Assembly: GCF_044987625.1 (NCBI RefSeq)
Contig: NZ_JBJDSB010000002.1
Span: forward strand, 558,001-622,000
Length of the DNA stretch: 64,000 bases
Source: Desulfobaculum sp044987625
GTDB lineage: Bacteria; Desulfobacterota; Desulfovibrionia; Desulfovibrionales; Desulfovibrionaceae
Reading direction: 5' to 3'
Made by a program: the position numbers and the translations under genes. The notes under the pieces were generated by a model. It searched no databases. It saw only the letters and a program-made list of their open reading frames with translations, and was not told the origin of the DNA. Below, in pieces: positions 42,039 through 49,806 of the stretch (positions within the stretch are counted from its first letter, which is position 1; every line of letters starts with the position of its first letter).

Positions 42039-43169
42039 ATGTCCCAAAGAGATTACTATGAGGTGCTTGGCGTCTCACGTGACGCCGGCGAGGACGAGAT
42101 CAAAAAGGCCTACCGCAAGCTGGCCTTCCAGTACCACCCGGATCGCAATCCCGACGACGCCGAGGCGGAAACCAAGTTCAAGGAAGCCGCAGAAGCCTAC
42201 GAGGTCTTGAAGGACGCTGACAAGCGTGCCACCTACGACCGCTTTGGCCATGCTGGCATGAACGGTTCCGGCTTTGGCGGCGGCTTCTCCAATTCCGAAG
42301 ACATCTTCTCGTCGTTCAGCGACATCTTTGGCGATTTGTTCGGCTTTGGCGGTGGCGGCGGCGGACGTGGTCCGCGCCCGACCGCCGGTGCGGACCTGCG
42401 CTATAACCTGACTATTTCCTTCCGCCAGGCGGCCAAGGGCGACGAAGTCACCCTGACCATCCCCAAGCAGGTGCATTGCCCCGAGTGCGATGGCACCGGC
42501 GCGGAGCCGGGCACCAGCCCGGAAACGTGCCAGCAGTGTGGCGGTAGCGGACAGGTTGTGCAGTCGCAGGGCTTCTTCCGCGTGGCTGTGCCGTGTCCGG
42601 TGTGTCATGGCCGTGGTCAGGTCATCCGGTCCCTGTGTCCGCGCTGTAAGGGCGATGGCACCGTGCCCGAGACCCGCGAGCTTTCCGTGCGCATCCCCGC
42701 CGGTGTGGACAGTGGTTCCCGCCTGCGCCTGCGCGGCGAGGGCGAACCCGGTGAATACGGCGGTCCCCACGGTGACCTGTACGTAGTCATCTACGTGGAG
42801 GAGGACGAGGTTTTCGAACGTCAGGGGCAGAACCTGATCTACCGTTTGGAAATCGACTTCACACAGGCCGCCCTTGGCGAGACCGTGGAAGTCCCCACCC
42901 TCGACGAGCCGACCACCCTGCACATTCCCGCCGGAACGCAGAGCGGCAAGGTGCTGCGTCTGCGCGACCTTGGTCTGCCGCATATTGGCCGCCAGCCGCA
43001 GGGCGACCTGCTGGTTGAGGTGAATGTGAAGACCCCGCAGGACCTCACCAAGGAGCAGGAAGAACTCCTGCGCGAGTTCGCTCGCCTTGAGGAGGAGAAG
43101 CAGGGCAAGCCGCTGAACCGGGCCAAACAGTTCTTCAAGAAGGCCGTTGGCAAGGCCATGGGAGAGTAG
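42039..43169 (+). CDS. dnaJ: Chaperone DnaJ
   Basis: 376 residues, full type I DnaJ. J domain with YHPDRNPDD (HPD motif, residues ~30-40), Gly/Phe linker (GGGFSNSEDIFSSFSDIFGD), four zinc-binding CxxCxGxG units (CPECDGTG, CQQCGGSG, CPVCHGRG, CPRCKGDG) and the C-terminal client domains. It works with DnaK and GrpE, neither of which is in the window. It follows rpoZ by 3 bp and precedes moaC by 5 bp. Confidence 0.97.
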   Translation: MSQRDYYEVLGVSRDAGEDEIKKAYRKLAFQYHPDRNPDDAEAETKFKEAAEAYEVLKDADKRATYDRFGHAGMNGSGFGGGFSNSEDIFSSFSDIFGDLFGFGGGGGGRGPRPTAGADLRYNLTISFRQAAKGDEVTLTIPKQVHCPECDGTGAEPGTSPETCQQCGGSGQVVQSQGFFRVAVPCPVCHGRGQVIRSLCPRCKGDGTVPETRELSVRIPAGVDSGSRLRLRGEGEPGEYGGPHGDLYVVIYVEEDEVFERQGQNLIYRLEIDFTQAALGETVEVPTLDEPTTLHIPAGTQSGKVLRLRDLGLPHIGRQPQGDLLVEVNVKTPQDLTKEQEELLREFARLEEEKQGKPLNRAKQFFKKAVGKAMGE

Positions 43170-43174
43170 GGCAT

Positions 43175-43654
43175 ATGTCGGGCAAGCTTTCGCACATTGA
43201 TCAGGACGGCAACGCATGCATGGTTGACGTGGGCCACAAGGCGGAAACCCAGCGCACGGCCATTGCCGAGACGCGGGTTATCCTCTCGCCCGAGACCTTT
43301 GCCCTGCTGTCCGAGGACGCCTTGCCCAAGGGCGACGCCCTCACCACCGCAAAAATTGCGGGCATCTTTGCCGCCAAGAAGACGGCCGAGCTGATTCCCA
43401 TGTGCCATCCGCTGCCGCTGTCCTATGTGGATGTGCGGTTTACGGCGCTGGAGGAGTCCTCGACCATCGTCATTGAGGCCGAAGCCCGCACTGCCGGCCA
43501 GACCGGTGTCGAGATGGAAGCGCTGACCGCCGCGCAGGTGGCCGCGCTGACCGTGTACGACATGTGTAAGGCCGTGCAGAAAGACATTATCCTCTCTGAT
43601 TGCCGCCTGCTGTACAAAAGCGGGGGCAAGAGCGGAACCTACGACGTCCGTTAG
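43175..43654 (+). CDS. moaC: Cyclic pyranopterin monophosphate synthase MoaC
   Basis: 159 residues. MoaC converts the MoaA product to cyclic pyranopterin phosphate in molybdopterin synthesis. Seen: LSHIDQDGNACMVDVGHKAE, KTAELIPMCHPLPLSYVDV (with the catalytic histidine), EAEARTAGQTGVEMEALTA and VYDMCKAVQKDIIL with the catalytic lysine. Other moa genes are not nearby. It closes the rpoZ-dnaJ-moaC run and is followed by a strong terminator. Confidence 0.96.
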   Translation: MSGKLSHIDQDGNACMVDVGHKAETQRTAIAETRVILSPETFALLSEDALPKGDALTTAKIAGIFAAKKTAELIPMCHPLPLSYVDVRFTALEESSTIVIEAEARTAGQTGVEMEALTAAQVAALTVYDMCKAVQKDIILSDCRLLYKSGGKSGTYDVR

Positions 43655-43678
43655 GACGGCGTGCAGACAAGAGCCACC

Positions 43679-43718
43679 AAGGGGCCGTGCGGCAATGCCG
43701 CGCGGCCCCTTTTGTTTT
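43679..43718 (+). terminator. Terminator after moaC
   Basis: A 15-bp stem (43679-43693 with 43697-43711; one T-C imperfection replaced by G-T pairing) around a 3-nt loop, followed by TTTTGTTTT. It is 25 bp past the moaC stop. Confidence 0.92.
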
Positions 43719-44039
43719 GCGCAAGGGTTTCGTATGGTGGTCAGGTTGTTGAAAAGACAGGGTGTTCACAAGTCAGGGCGAACACGCGCGGGCAAAGCGC
43801 AAGGCCGGCGCGCCGCTACAGGGCGCGATGGTTTGGAGCTTTGACGGAAAAGCGCGAGCGCTGTTGTGGACAGCCTGCGAGATGAGCGCGCCGCCGTGGC
43901 GCGCTTTGGCGTTGACGTTGTCCGGAAAGAAAACACGGTCCGGTTGGTAGTCCGGGCGCACGTGTCCTGCGTGTCAGTAACCTTCCCCCCTTGGGTTGTC
44001 CGTTTCCGGATGTGCACCACAGTGAAAGGGGAAAACCAC
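43719..44039. other. Leader region of the YjdF-like gene, no gene seen
   Basis: 321 bp. It includes a short GTGTTC/GAACAC inverted repeat (about 43761-43784) and a GC-rich hairpin GCGCGCC/GGCGCGC near 43888-43906. The frame of the next gene is open through part of it but reads as non-protein-like. No convincing promoter or known riboswitch was recognised. Confidence 0.6.
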
Positions 44040-44462
44040 ATGGAGTTCTATCGCACGAGTTTTTCAATTGTTTTTGAGGACGGCTTTTGGGTTGGGTACG
44101 CGGAAATACGGTATCAGGACACCTTTCGCGTGGCGCGCTGCGTTTTTGGCGCGGAGCCGACCGGCCCGGAGATAGCCGCCTTTGCCACTGGTCCGCAGTA
44201 TCAGCGGCTGGCCTTTTCGCGTCCATTTGCGGCGCAGGAGCGGACGCGCCGGGCGGCGAATCCAAAGCGCCGGCACCGCGAAATAGCGCGTGAGCGCAAG
44301 GCCGCCTACGGCGTGAGCAAAGCGCGTGACGCCGCCAAAGAGCAGTATCTGGAAGACAAACAGATGCGCAGGAAGGCGGCGCGGCAGCGCCGTGACGCAC
44401 TGCGGGAGCGCCGCTTTGCCGAGCGGCAGGAGAAGCGGCGGCAAAAGCGCCGGGGGCATTAG
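44040..44462 (+). CDS. YjdF-like (DUF2992) protein
   Basis: 140 residues from ATG 44040, preceded by AAAGGGGA. The N-terminus MEFYRTSFSIVFEDGFWVGY, followed by AEIRYQDTFRVARCVFGAEP, matches the YjdF family. The C-terminal ~65 residues are very rich in arginine, lysine and alanine (KAARQRRDALRERRFAERQE), consistent with RNA binding. In Firmicutes yjdF is controlled by a riboswitch for heteroaromatic compounds; the cellular role is unknown. It is convergent with the next gene. Confidence 0.78.
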   Translation: MEFYRTSFSIVFEDGFWVGYAEIRYQDTFRVARCVFGAEPTGPEIAAFATGPQYQRLAFSRPFAAQERTRRAANPKRRHREIARERKAAYGVSKARDAAKEQYLEDKQMRRKAARQRRDALRERRFAERQEKRRQKRRGH

Positions 44463-44527
44463 CGCCGCAGGACAGGGCGCATGACAAAATGGCGCGCAGA
44501 CGCCAGCGGAATCGTCATCGCGGCGTA

Positions 44528-44812
44528 TTACGTCGCCCCGCCTCCTTGCCCGACGAGGAGCATCAGGTCGTCAAGGTTCGGCGGTCCGCAGGCTGCGGGC
44601 TGGTAGTCGAGGAATTGTTTGAGGATGATTTCCCCGCAGCCGGGCGAAAAGTAAAAGACGCTGTACGGGCGGTCGTCCACGTTGAGGGCGTACATTTGCA
44701 TATCGTTCGCTGCCGTGTTTTGATTCACGGCGTGGATAAACTTGTCCTGAAGCCGGGCGGTTTCCCCGGCCGCGACATCCTGCATACTGAGTGTTATGCG
44801 GTACCAGTCCAT
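44528..44812 (-). CDS. Small hypothetical protein
   Basis: 94 residues from ATG 44812, chosen because AAGGAGG lies six bases upstream (an ideal site) and the 11 extra residues of the longer frame are not needed. MDWYRITLSMQDVAAGETAR is followed by a compact globular region with VFYFSPGCGEIILKQFLDYQ and a Gly-rich end. No motif recognised. The strong ribosome binding site and codon pattern argue that it is a true gene. Confidence 0.65.
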   Translation of the reverse strand: MDWYRITLSMQDVAAGETARLQDKFIHAVNQNTAANDMQMYALNVDDRPYSVFYFSPGCGEIILKQFLDYQPAACGPPNLDDLMLLVGQGGGAT

Positions 44813-44856
44813 GGCTCCTCCTTGGTGCGGGGCGTGGACGGACAACGGATGAATTT

Positions 44857-44883
44857 TGATGTATCACCGAATATGCTACATCA
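44857..44883. promoter_or_regulatory. Palindromic site upstream of rubrerythrin
   Basis: TGATGTA (44857-44863) and its complement TACATCA (44877-44883), 13 bp apart. It lies in the gap between the divergent hypothetical gene and rubrerythrin, where an oxidative-stress regulator could bind. No regulator is assigned. Confidence 0.4.
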
Positions 44884-44897
44884 GATTGAGGAAAAAC

Positions 44898-44919
44898 GGC
44901 AAACCACAAGCGGTTTGCC
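44898..44919. promoter_or_regulatory. Hairpin in the rubrerythrin leader
   Basis: GGCAAACC (44898-44905) and GGTTTGCC (44912-44919), an 8-bp perfect stem, 22 bp before the AAGGAG site of the rubrerythrin gene. On the minus strand it is followed by GTTTTTCC, so it could stop leftward transcription; on the plus strand it is a leader hairpin. Confidence 0.5.
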
Positions 44920-44953
44920 ATCCCCAAAAAAAGCTCTCGTAAGGAGACGTGAA

Positions 44954-45448
44954 ATGAGTAAGACCACAGCGAATTTGGAAGCGGCGTTTGCCGGTGAGTC
45001 TCAGGCCAACCGCAAGTACCTTGCCTTTGCTGAGAAGGCCGATAAGGAAGGGCTGGCACAGGTTGCCAAGCTGTTCCGCGCAGCCGCCGCTGCGGAGACG
45101 GTGCACGCGCATGCGCACCTGCGTCTGCTCAAGGGCATCGGGTCCACCAAGGAAAACCTGATGACCGCTATCGCTGGCGAGACGCATGAATTCAAGGAAA
45201 TGTACCCGGCCATGATTGAGGACGCCAAGGCCGAGGGCGAGCGCGCGGCAGAGCGGTACTTTGGCTTTGCCAACGCCGTTGAGGAAGTGCACGCCTGCCT
45301 GTACGAAAAGGCGCTGAATGACCCCGAAGGTCTGCCCGCCACGGAATACTACGTTTGTAGCGTGTGCGGCCACGTGCACGAAGGCAAGCCCACGGAGAAG
45401 TGTCCTGTCTGTAGCGCCAAGCCCGAGGCCTATTTCCTCGTGGACTAA
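44954..45448 (+). CDS. rbr: Rubrerythrin
   Basis: 164 residues from ATG 44954 with AAGGAG upstream. A four-helix diiron domain (ESQANRKYLAFAEKADKEG, AAAAAETVHAHAHLRLL, ETHEFKEMYPAMIEDAKAEG, AVEEVHACLYEKAL) is followed by a rubredoxin-like domain with two CxxC pairs (YVCSVCGHVHEG, EKCPVCSAKPEAYF). It reduces hydrogen peroxide in the cytoplasm of anaerobes. Single gene with its own terminator. Confidence 0.96.
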   Translation: MSKTTANLEAAFAGESQANRKYLAFAEKADKEGLAQVAKLFRAAAAAETVHAHAHLRLLKGIGSTKENLMTAIAGETHEFKEMYPAMIEDAKAEGERAAERYFGFANAVEEVHACLYEKALNDPEGLPATEYYVCSVCGHVHEGKPTEKCPVCSAKPEAYFLVD

Positions 45449-45552
45449 TGGCGCAGACGAGCCAATACGGCGCGGCTTGTGGCATTGACACTGGCCGCGC
45501 CTGTGCGCGCCGTGCTGCCGTGTGTGGCGGCTGCGGCGCGCAAAATATGATT

Positions 45553-45588
45553 GACCGTCCCCGGCCGTGCCGTGGGCGGTCTTTTTTT
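45553..45588 (+). terminator. Terminator after rubrerythrin
   Basis: GACCGTCC (45553-45560) pairs with GGGCGGTC (45574-45581) with one G-T pair, followed by seven T. Confidence 0.88.
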
Positions 45589-45624
45589 ATGGCGCGGGGC
45601 CAGTGGATTTGCGGTGGCTGTGGG

Positions 45625-46119
45625 TTAGCGTCTGCCGCCACCCATACCGCGTCCGCCGCCACCGCCCATGCCGCGACCGCATCCGCCACGGCCGCCTCGG
45701 CCACCGCCCATACCTCGGCCCATGCCGCATCCTGCGCCCCGTCCGCCGCCTTGGCCCATGCCCTGACCTCGGCCCTGTCCGGACTGCGGCGTGGTGGGTG
45801 CGGTCTGGCCGGATTCGGCCTGTGCGAGGGCGTCGCTGCATGTGGCGGCGTCTACGGTGATGATGCGCAGCCCCGCCTGCGTCAGCGCGGCTTCGGCCTT
45901 GGGGCCAACGCGGCCGGTGATAACGGCCTGCACGCCAGCGTCCACAACGGTCTGCGCGGCCTGAATGCCCGCGCCCTGCGGCTGTGTTGCGGCGGTGTTT
46001 TCAACGGCTGTGGTCTGCCCGGTTTCCGTGTCGTGGATGAGAAAGACCGGGGCGCGGCCAAAACGCGGGTCCAGTGCGCTGGTGAGTTCGGGGCCGGTAC
46101 TGCTGATTGCATACTTCAT
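45625..46119 (-). CDS. NifX/NafY-like iron-molybdenum cofactor protein with Gly/Arg tail
   Basis: 164 residues from ATG 46119 (AGGAGGG upstream). The N-terminal ~105 residues form the dinitrogenase cofactor-binding fold: MKYAISSTGPELTSALDPRF, GRAPVFLIHDTETGQ, GAGIQAAQTVVDAGVQAVIT, GRVGPKAEAALTQAGLRI. The C-terminal ~50 residues are a glycine-arginine-glutamine tail with three cysteines. No nif gene is nearby; such stand-alone proteins in sulfate reducers are often near metal-handling or Mrp-like genes. The function of the tail is unknown. Confidence 0.85.
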   Translation of the reverse strand: MKYAISSTGPELTSALDPRFGRAPVFLIHDTETGQTTAVENTAATQPQGAGIQAAQTVVDAGVQAVITGRVGPKAEAALTQAGLRIITVDAATCSDALAQAESGQTAPTTPQSGQGRGQGMGQGGGRGAGCGMGRGMGGGRGGRGGCGRGMGGGGGRGMGGGRR

Positions 46120-46264
46120 GAGGAAAACCCTCCTGTTTTTGTGTGTTGCTTTGTTGCTTTGAAGTGAGCAAAGGCTGTGCCGGATGGTGAAAGTCAAGGA
46201 ATACAGATATTTATGATTTTGCCTTGTTCTGAATAGGCGCATGTTTCGCCTGTTTCTGGGCGAG

Positions 46265-46287
46265 TCTGGGCGCAATGTGCGCCCAGA
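46265..46287. repeat. Hairpin downstream of hisF
   Basis: TCTGGGCGC (46265-46273) and GCGCCCAGA (46279-46287), 9-bp perfect stem with a 5-nt loop, next to the hisF terminator in the gap before the NifX-like gene. No T-run follows on either strand. Confidence 0.7.
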
Positions 46288-46288
46288 C

Positions 46289-46319
46289 GAAAAAGCCCCC
46301 GCGCGGGTGCACGGGGGCT
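46289..46319 (-). terminator. Terminator of hisHF
   Basis: On the minus strand AGCCCCCG (46319-46312) pairs with CGGGGGCT (46301-46294) and is followed by TTTTTC. It lies 31 bp past the hisF stop codon. Confidence 0.9.
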
Positions 46320-46349
46320 GGAAGTGCCGGAAAGGGGCAGGTTGGGCGT

Positions 46350-47129
46350 TTACCAGACGCTGCGGACTTTGACGCCGCGCTGCTGCATTACGTCCTTGCA
46401 TTGGCGGATGGAGTATTCGCCGTAGTGAACAATGGAGGCGATGAGCGCCGCCGAGGCGTGGCCTTCGGTGATGGCGTCGGCCATATGTTCTGGCGTGCCA
46501 GCACCGCCGGAGGCGATGACCGGAATGTGGACGGCGTCGGCTATGGTGCGGGTCAGGTTCAGCTCGTAGCCGTCCTTGGTGCCGTCCGCGTCGATGGAAT
46601 TGACGCAGAGTTCGCCTGCGCCAAGGGCTTCGGCGCGCTTCGCCCATGCGATGGCGTCCATCCCCATATGTTTGCGGCCACCGTGGATGACGATTTCATA
46701 GCCCGAGGGAATGGCCTCGGACACGGGGACGCGCAGGACGTCCATGCCCACCACGATGCACTGCGAGCCAAAGGCCGCCGCGCCTTCGGAAATGATGTCC
46801 GGGTTCTTTACGGCGGCTGAGTTGACGGAAATCTTCTCCGCACCGGCAAGGAGCACGTCGCGCATATCGCTGACGGTGGAGATGCCGCCGCCAACGGAGA
46901 AGGGGATGAAGATTTCCTGCGCCACGGCTTCCACAACCTTGAGCATGATGCCGCGGCGCTCGTGCGAGGCCGTGATGTCGTAGAAGACCAACTCGTCCGC
47001 GCCTTCCTCATAGTAGGTGCGCGCGGTGTCCACCGGGTCGCCGATGTCGATGTTGTCCTTGAACTTAATGCCCTTGGTCAACCTGCCGTCGCGGACATCA
47101 AGGCACGGGATGATGCGTTTACTCAGCAT
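46350..47129 (-). CDS. hisF: Imidazole glycerol phosphate synthase cyclase subunit
   Basis: 259 residues from ATG 47129, overlapping the hisH end by 11 bp. A TIM barrel with MLSKRIIPCLDVRDGRLTKG and LVFYDITASHERRG (both catalytic aspartates, in CLDV and in the second half IDADGTKDGYEL), and VGGGISTVSDMR and IASGGAGTPEHM phosphate loops. With HisH it closes the imidazole ring in histidine synthesis. Confidence 0.97.
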   Translation of the reverse strand: MLSKRIIPCLDVRDGRLTKGIKFKDNIDIGDPVDTARTYYEEGADELVFYDITASHERRGIMLKVVEAVAQEIFIPFSVGGGISTVSDMRDVLLAGAEKISVNSAAVKNPDIISEGAAAFGSQCIVVGMDVLRVPVSEAIPSGYEIVIHGGRKHMGMDAIAWAKRAEALGAGELCVNSIDADGTKDGYELNLTRTIADAVHIPVIASGGAGTPEHMADAITEGHASAALIASIVHYGEYSIRQCKDVMQQRGVKVRSVW

Positions 47130-47763
47130 CTTTGACCTCCAGGCAGTAGTCGTGGAAATTCTTGAGCAGGGCAAGGCCGGGCCTGCCGCTCTTTTCGGGA
47201 TGGAACTGTACGGCCCACAGACCTTCGCGCCCGTGCATGGCGCAGAATTCGTGCCCGTAGGTGGTGGTGGCCAGAACATACTGCGCGTCCGCGTCCGGGT
47301 AGTAGCTGTGTACGTAGTAGAACTCCGCACCCGGCTCAATGCCCCGGAACAGGCGCTCGTCGGGATTCTTCGGCGTGACGGCGTTCCAGCCCATATGCGG
47401 GATGCGCACGGGGGTGCCGTCCTCTTCGGTCATGTCGCCGGTAAAGCGGCGGCAGATGCCGGGGATGATGCCGAGGGTGGTGGTGGTGTTCTCCTCCGAC
47501 GAGTCCAGCATAATCTGGCAGCCCACACAGATGCCAAGAAGGGGCTTGCCGCTGTCGATAAGCGAGGAAAGTACGGAGTCCAGACCGGTGGAGGTCAGTT
47601 CATTCATGGCCTGACCTGCCGCCCCCACACCGGGAAAGATGACGCCGTCCGCACTGCGCAGAACGTCGGCATTGTCCGTGATGGTGCATTCTATGCCCAG
47701 ATGGTCGAGGGCGCGGCGGACGGAAGTCTGGTTTCCGGCCTTGTAGTCGAGTATTGCGAGCAT
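47119..47763 (-). CDS. hisH: Imidazole glycerol phosphate synthase glutamine amidotransferase subunit
   Basis: 214 residues from ATG 47763 with AAGGAG upstream. The class I amidotransferase triad is present: nucleophile cysteine in LLGICVGCQIMLDSSEE, and His/Glu in AVQFHPEKSGRPGL. It supplies ammonia to HisF. GVIFPGVGAAGQAMNEL is the oxyanion region. The pair is isolated from other histidine genes here. Confidence 0.97.
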   Translation of the reverse strand: MLAILDYKAGNQTSVRRALDHLGIECTITDNADVLRSADGVIFPGVGAAGQAMNELTSTGLDSVLSSLIDSGKPLLGICVGCQIMLDSSEENTTTTLGIIPGICRRFTGDMTEEDGTPVRIPHMGWNAVTPKNPDERLFRGIEPGAEFYYVHSYYPDADAQYVLATTTYGHEFCAMHGREGLWAVQFHPEKSGRPGLALLKNFHDYCLEVKDAE

Positions 47764-47885
47764 GTCTTTCTCCTTCGTAGAACTCAGCAAATTAGACAAT
47801 ATGCGGCTGCAATACAAGTGCGGGATTGGCTCTGCGCCATTTTGCGCCGCCGCTCACTGGTGGAGCGCATCCGCGCGCGTGGGGG

Positions 47886-47913
47886 TTGCCCTCATGTGGG
47901 GCGGGAGTATACA
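47886..47913 (+). promoter_or_regulatory. Possible promoter of rfaD
   Basis: TTGCCC (47886-47891), 16-bp spacer, TATACA (47908-47913), each hexamer four of six to consensus. A 6-bp hairpin GGTTTG/CAAACC (47919-47937) lies just after, in the leader. Confidence 0.35.
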
Positions 47914-47955
47914 AAGCTGGTTTGCGTAGCACAAACCACAACCAACGGAGATGGT

Positions 47956-48927
47956 ATGTATATAGTGACCGGCGGCGCGGGCTTCATCGGCAGCGCCTTT
48001 GTGTGGAAGCTCAACGAGATGGGCATTCATGACATCGTGGTGGTGGATGACCTCGGCACCGGAGACAAGTGGCGCAACCTTGTGAACCGGACGTATATGG
48101 ACTTCGTGCACAAGGATATGTTCCTTGAGATGATTCTGCACGAGGATCTGCCCTTTGACGTGGACGCCATCATCCATATGGGCGCGTGCTCCTCTACCAC
48201 GGAGCGTGACGCCAATTACCTGATGGAAAATAATTACCGCTATACGATGACGCTGGCGCACTTTTGCCTTGAGCACGACGTGCGCTTTATCAATGCTTCC
48301 TCCGCCGCAACCTACGGTGACGGCGCGCTGGGCTTTGATGACGACCCGGCGGGCATCCCTGCGCTGAAGCCGCTGAACATGTACGGCTACTCCAAGCATT
48401 TGTTCGACCTGTGGTCCCTGCGTACGGGCGCGGTGGACAAGCTGGTCAGCCTGAAATTCTTCAACGTGTTCGGCCCCAACGAGTACCACAAGGGTGACAT
48501 GAAGTCCGTGGTGTGTAAGGCCTTCTCGCAGATTGGCGATACCGGGGCCATGCGCCTTTTTGCCTCGGAGCGTGACGACTACCCCGACGGCGGCCAGAAG
48601 CGTGACTTCATCTATGTGAAGGACTGCGTGGATGTGATGTGGTGGCTGCTGAATAATCCGCAGGTGAACGGCATCTACAACCTTGGCACTGGCTCCGCCA
48701 GAACGTGGAACGACCTCGCCCGCGCGGTGTTCAGTGCCATGGATGTGCCCGAGGATATCCAGTACATCGATATGCCCGAGACCCTGCGCGGCAAGTATCA
48801 GTACTTTACTGAGGCCAGCATGGATCGCCTGCGCGGGGCTGGTTGCCCTGTGGACTTTGCGCGCCTTGAGGACGCGGTTGCCGACTACGTGGGGAACTAC
48901 CTCGCCACGGGCGATCCGTACCTGTAG
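47956..48927 (+). CDS. rfaD: ADP-L-glycero-D-manno-heptose 6-epimerase
   Basis: 323 residues from ATG 47956 with GGAG eight bases upstream. NAD-binding YIVTGGAGFIGSAFVWKL, then the family-typical IIHMGACSSTTERDANYLM. SSAATYGDGALGFDD and MYGYSKHLFDLWSL (YxxxK) provide the catalytic pair. QKRDFIYVKDCVDVMWWLL is also typical. It makes the L-glycero heptose for the LPS inner core, complementing waaA and kdsB earlier in the window. Confidence 0.95.
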   Translation: MYIVTGGAGFIGSAFVWKLNEMGIHDIVVVDDLGTGDKWRNLVNRTYMDFVHKDMFLEMILHEDLPFDVDAIIHMGACSSTTERDANYLMENNYRYTMTLAHFCLEHDVRFINASSAATYGDGALGFDDDPAGIPALKPLNMYGYSKHLFDLWSLRTGAVDKLVSLKFFNVFGPNEYHKGDMKSVVCKAFSQIGDTGAMRLFASERDDYPDGGQKRDFIYVKDCVDVMWWLLNNPQVNGIYNLGTGSARTWNDLARAVFSAMDVPEDIQYIDMPETLRGKYQYFTEASMDRLRGAGCPVDFARLEDAVADYVGNYLATGDPYL

Positions 48928-48973
48928 CCGCGAAGGCCGGGCGGGCTGGTTCGCCCACACGATTTGAAAAAGG

Positions 48974-49007
48974 AAACGCCGGGTGCGCAGTGCGCATCCG
49001 GCGTTTT
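48974..49007. terminator. Bidirectional terminator of rfaD and the facing hypothetical gene
   Basis: AAACGCCGG (48974-48982) and CCGGCGTTT (48998-49006), with an inner TGCGC/GCGCA pairing that extends the stem. It is flanked by T on the plus strand and T-rich sequence on the minus strand. It lies between two convergent genes. Confidence 0.85.
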
Positions 49008-49027
49008 GTGTGCTGTGTGTGCTGCGG

Positions 49028-49693
49028 CTACAGGCCGGGGAGTTCCACGGGCGGAAAGTCCGCGGCGTCCAGCTCGTGCCCCAGTTTGGAGAACAGGCGT
49101 GGTTCCAGCATTCTGCGGCCCTTGCTGGGACCGTCCACAGGAGTAAGTTCCTTGCCGTCGTAAGTGATGCTGGTGATGAGCGGTTCGTCAAAGCCGAAGT
49201 CCGTGAAGGTGTCCACGCTGACGTTCAGCAGGGCCGACCGGAAGTCGCCTTCGAGGGCTGGCAGGGTAAAGGTCTGCGTGCCCTTGTCGACAGAACCGAG
49301 CAGAATAAGCACCTCGTCCTTGGCAATTTGGGTCAGGAAGGGGCTGAGGTGCACCGGCGAGGGCGTGGCCGCGACATTGTCGGGGTACAGCTCAACTTCG
49401 GGCACGCCGTCGATGCAGGCCGTCATTTTGAGGCTGTTTTCAAAACAGTAGGCGGCGCGGTGGTACAGGCGGTGGGCATTCCACCAGCCGGACCACGAAA
49501 AGCCCACAGCCTCCGCGAATTTTCCTGCAAGCTCCTCGTCAAAGTAGAGAATGCCCTTAAAACAGTTGTTGGCGAAGTAGGGCGTGTTGTTCTTGCCGAG
49601 ACAGTGCTTGTAAATCTTGTGGACAAAGCGCTTCGGGATGGACGTGATAATCACATTATTCTTGTATCCCGCGATATCGATTCGTAGTTCCAT
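49028..49693 (-). CDS. Hypothetical protein
   Basis: 221 residues from ATG 49693, with GGAGGAGA directly upstream; six further residues upstream are possible but lack such a site. No signal peptide or membrane helix. A mixed alpha/beta sequence: MELRIDIAGYKNNVIITSIP, YFDEELAGKFAEAVGFSWSGWW, ILLGSVDKGTQTFTLPALEG, TDFGFDEPLITSITYDGKEL. Not recognised. It is a single gene between two terminator or promoter regions, convergent with rfaD. Confidence 0.6.
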   Translation of the reverse strand: MELRIDIAGYKNNVIITSIPKRFVHKIYKHCLGKNNTPYFANNCFKGILYFDEELAGKFAEAVGFSWSGWWNAHRLYHRAAYCFENSLKMTACIDGVPEVELYPDNVAATPSPVHLSPFLTQIAKDEVLILLGSVDKGTQTFTLPALEGDFRSALLNVSVDTFTDFGFDEPLITSITYDGKELTPVDGPSKGRRMLEPRLFSKLGHELDAADFPPVELPGL

Positions 49694-49806
49694 ATCGTCT
49701 CCTCCGGTCACATAGCAATGACAGGCATCCTGTGGTGTAAAGGATTACCTAACCACCGCTTTTTCCTTTAGGCAAGGAAAATCGAAGAAGGCAACTGTCC
49801 GCCCGC

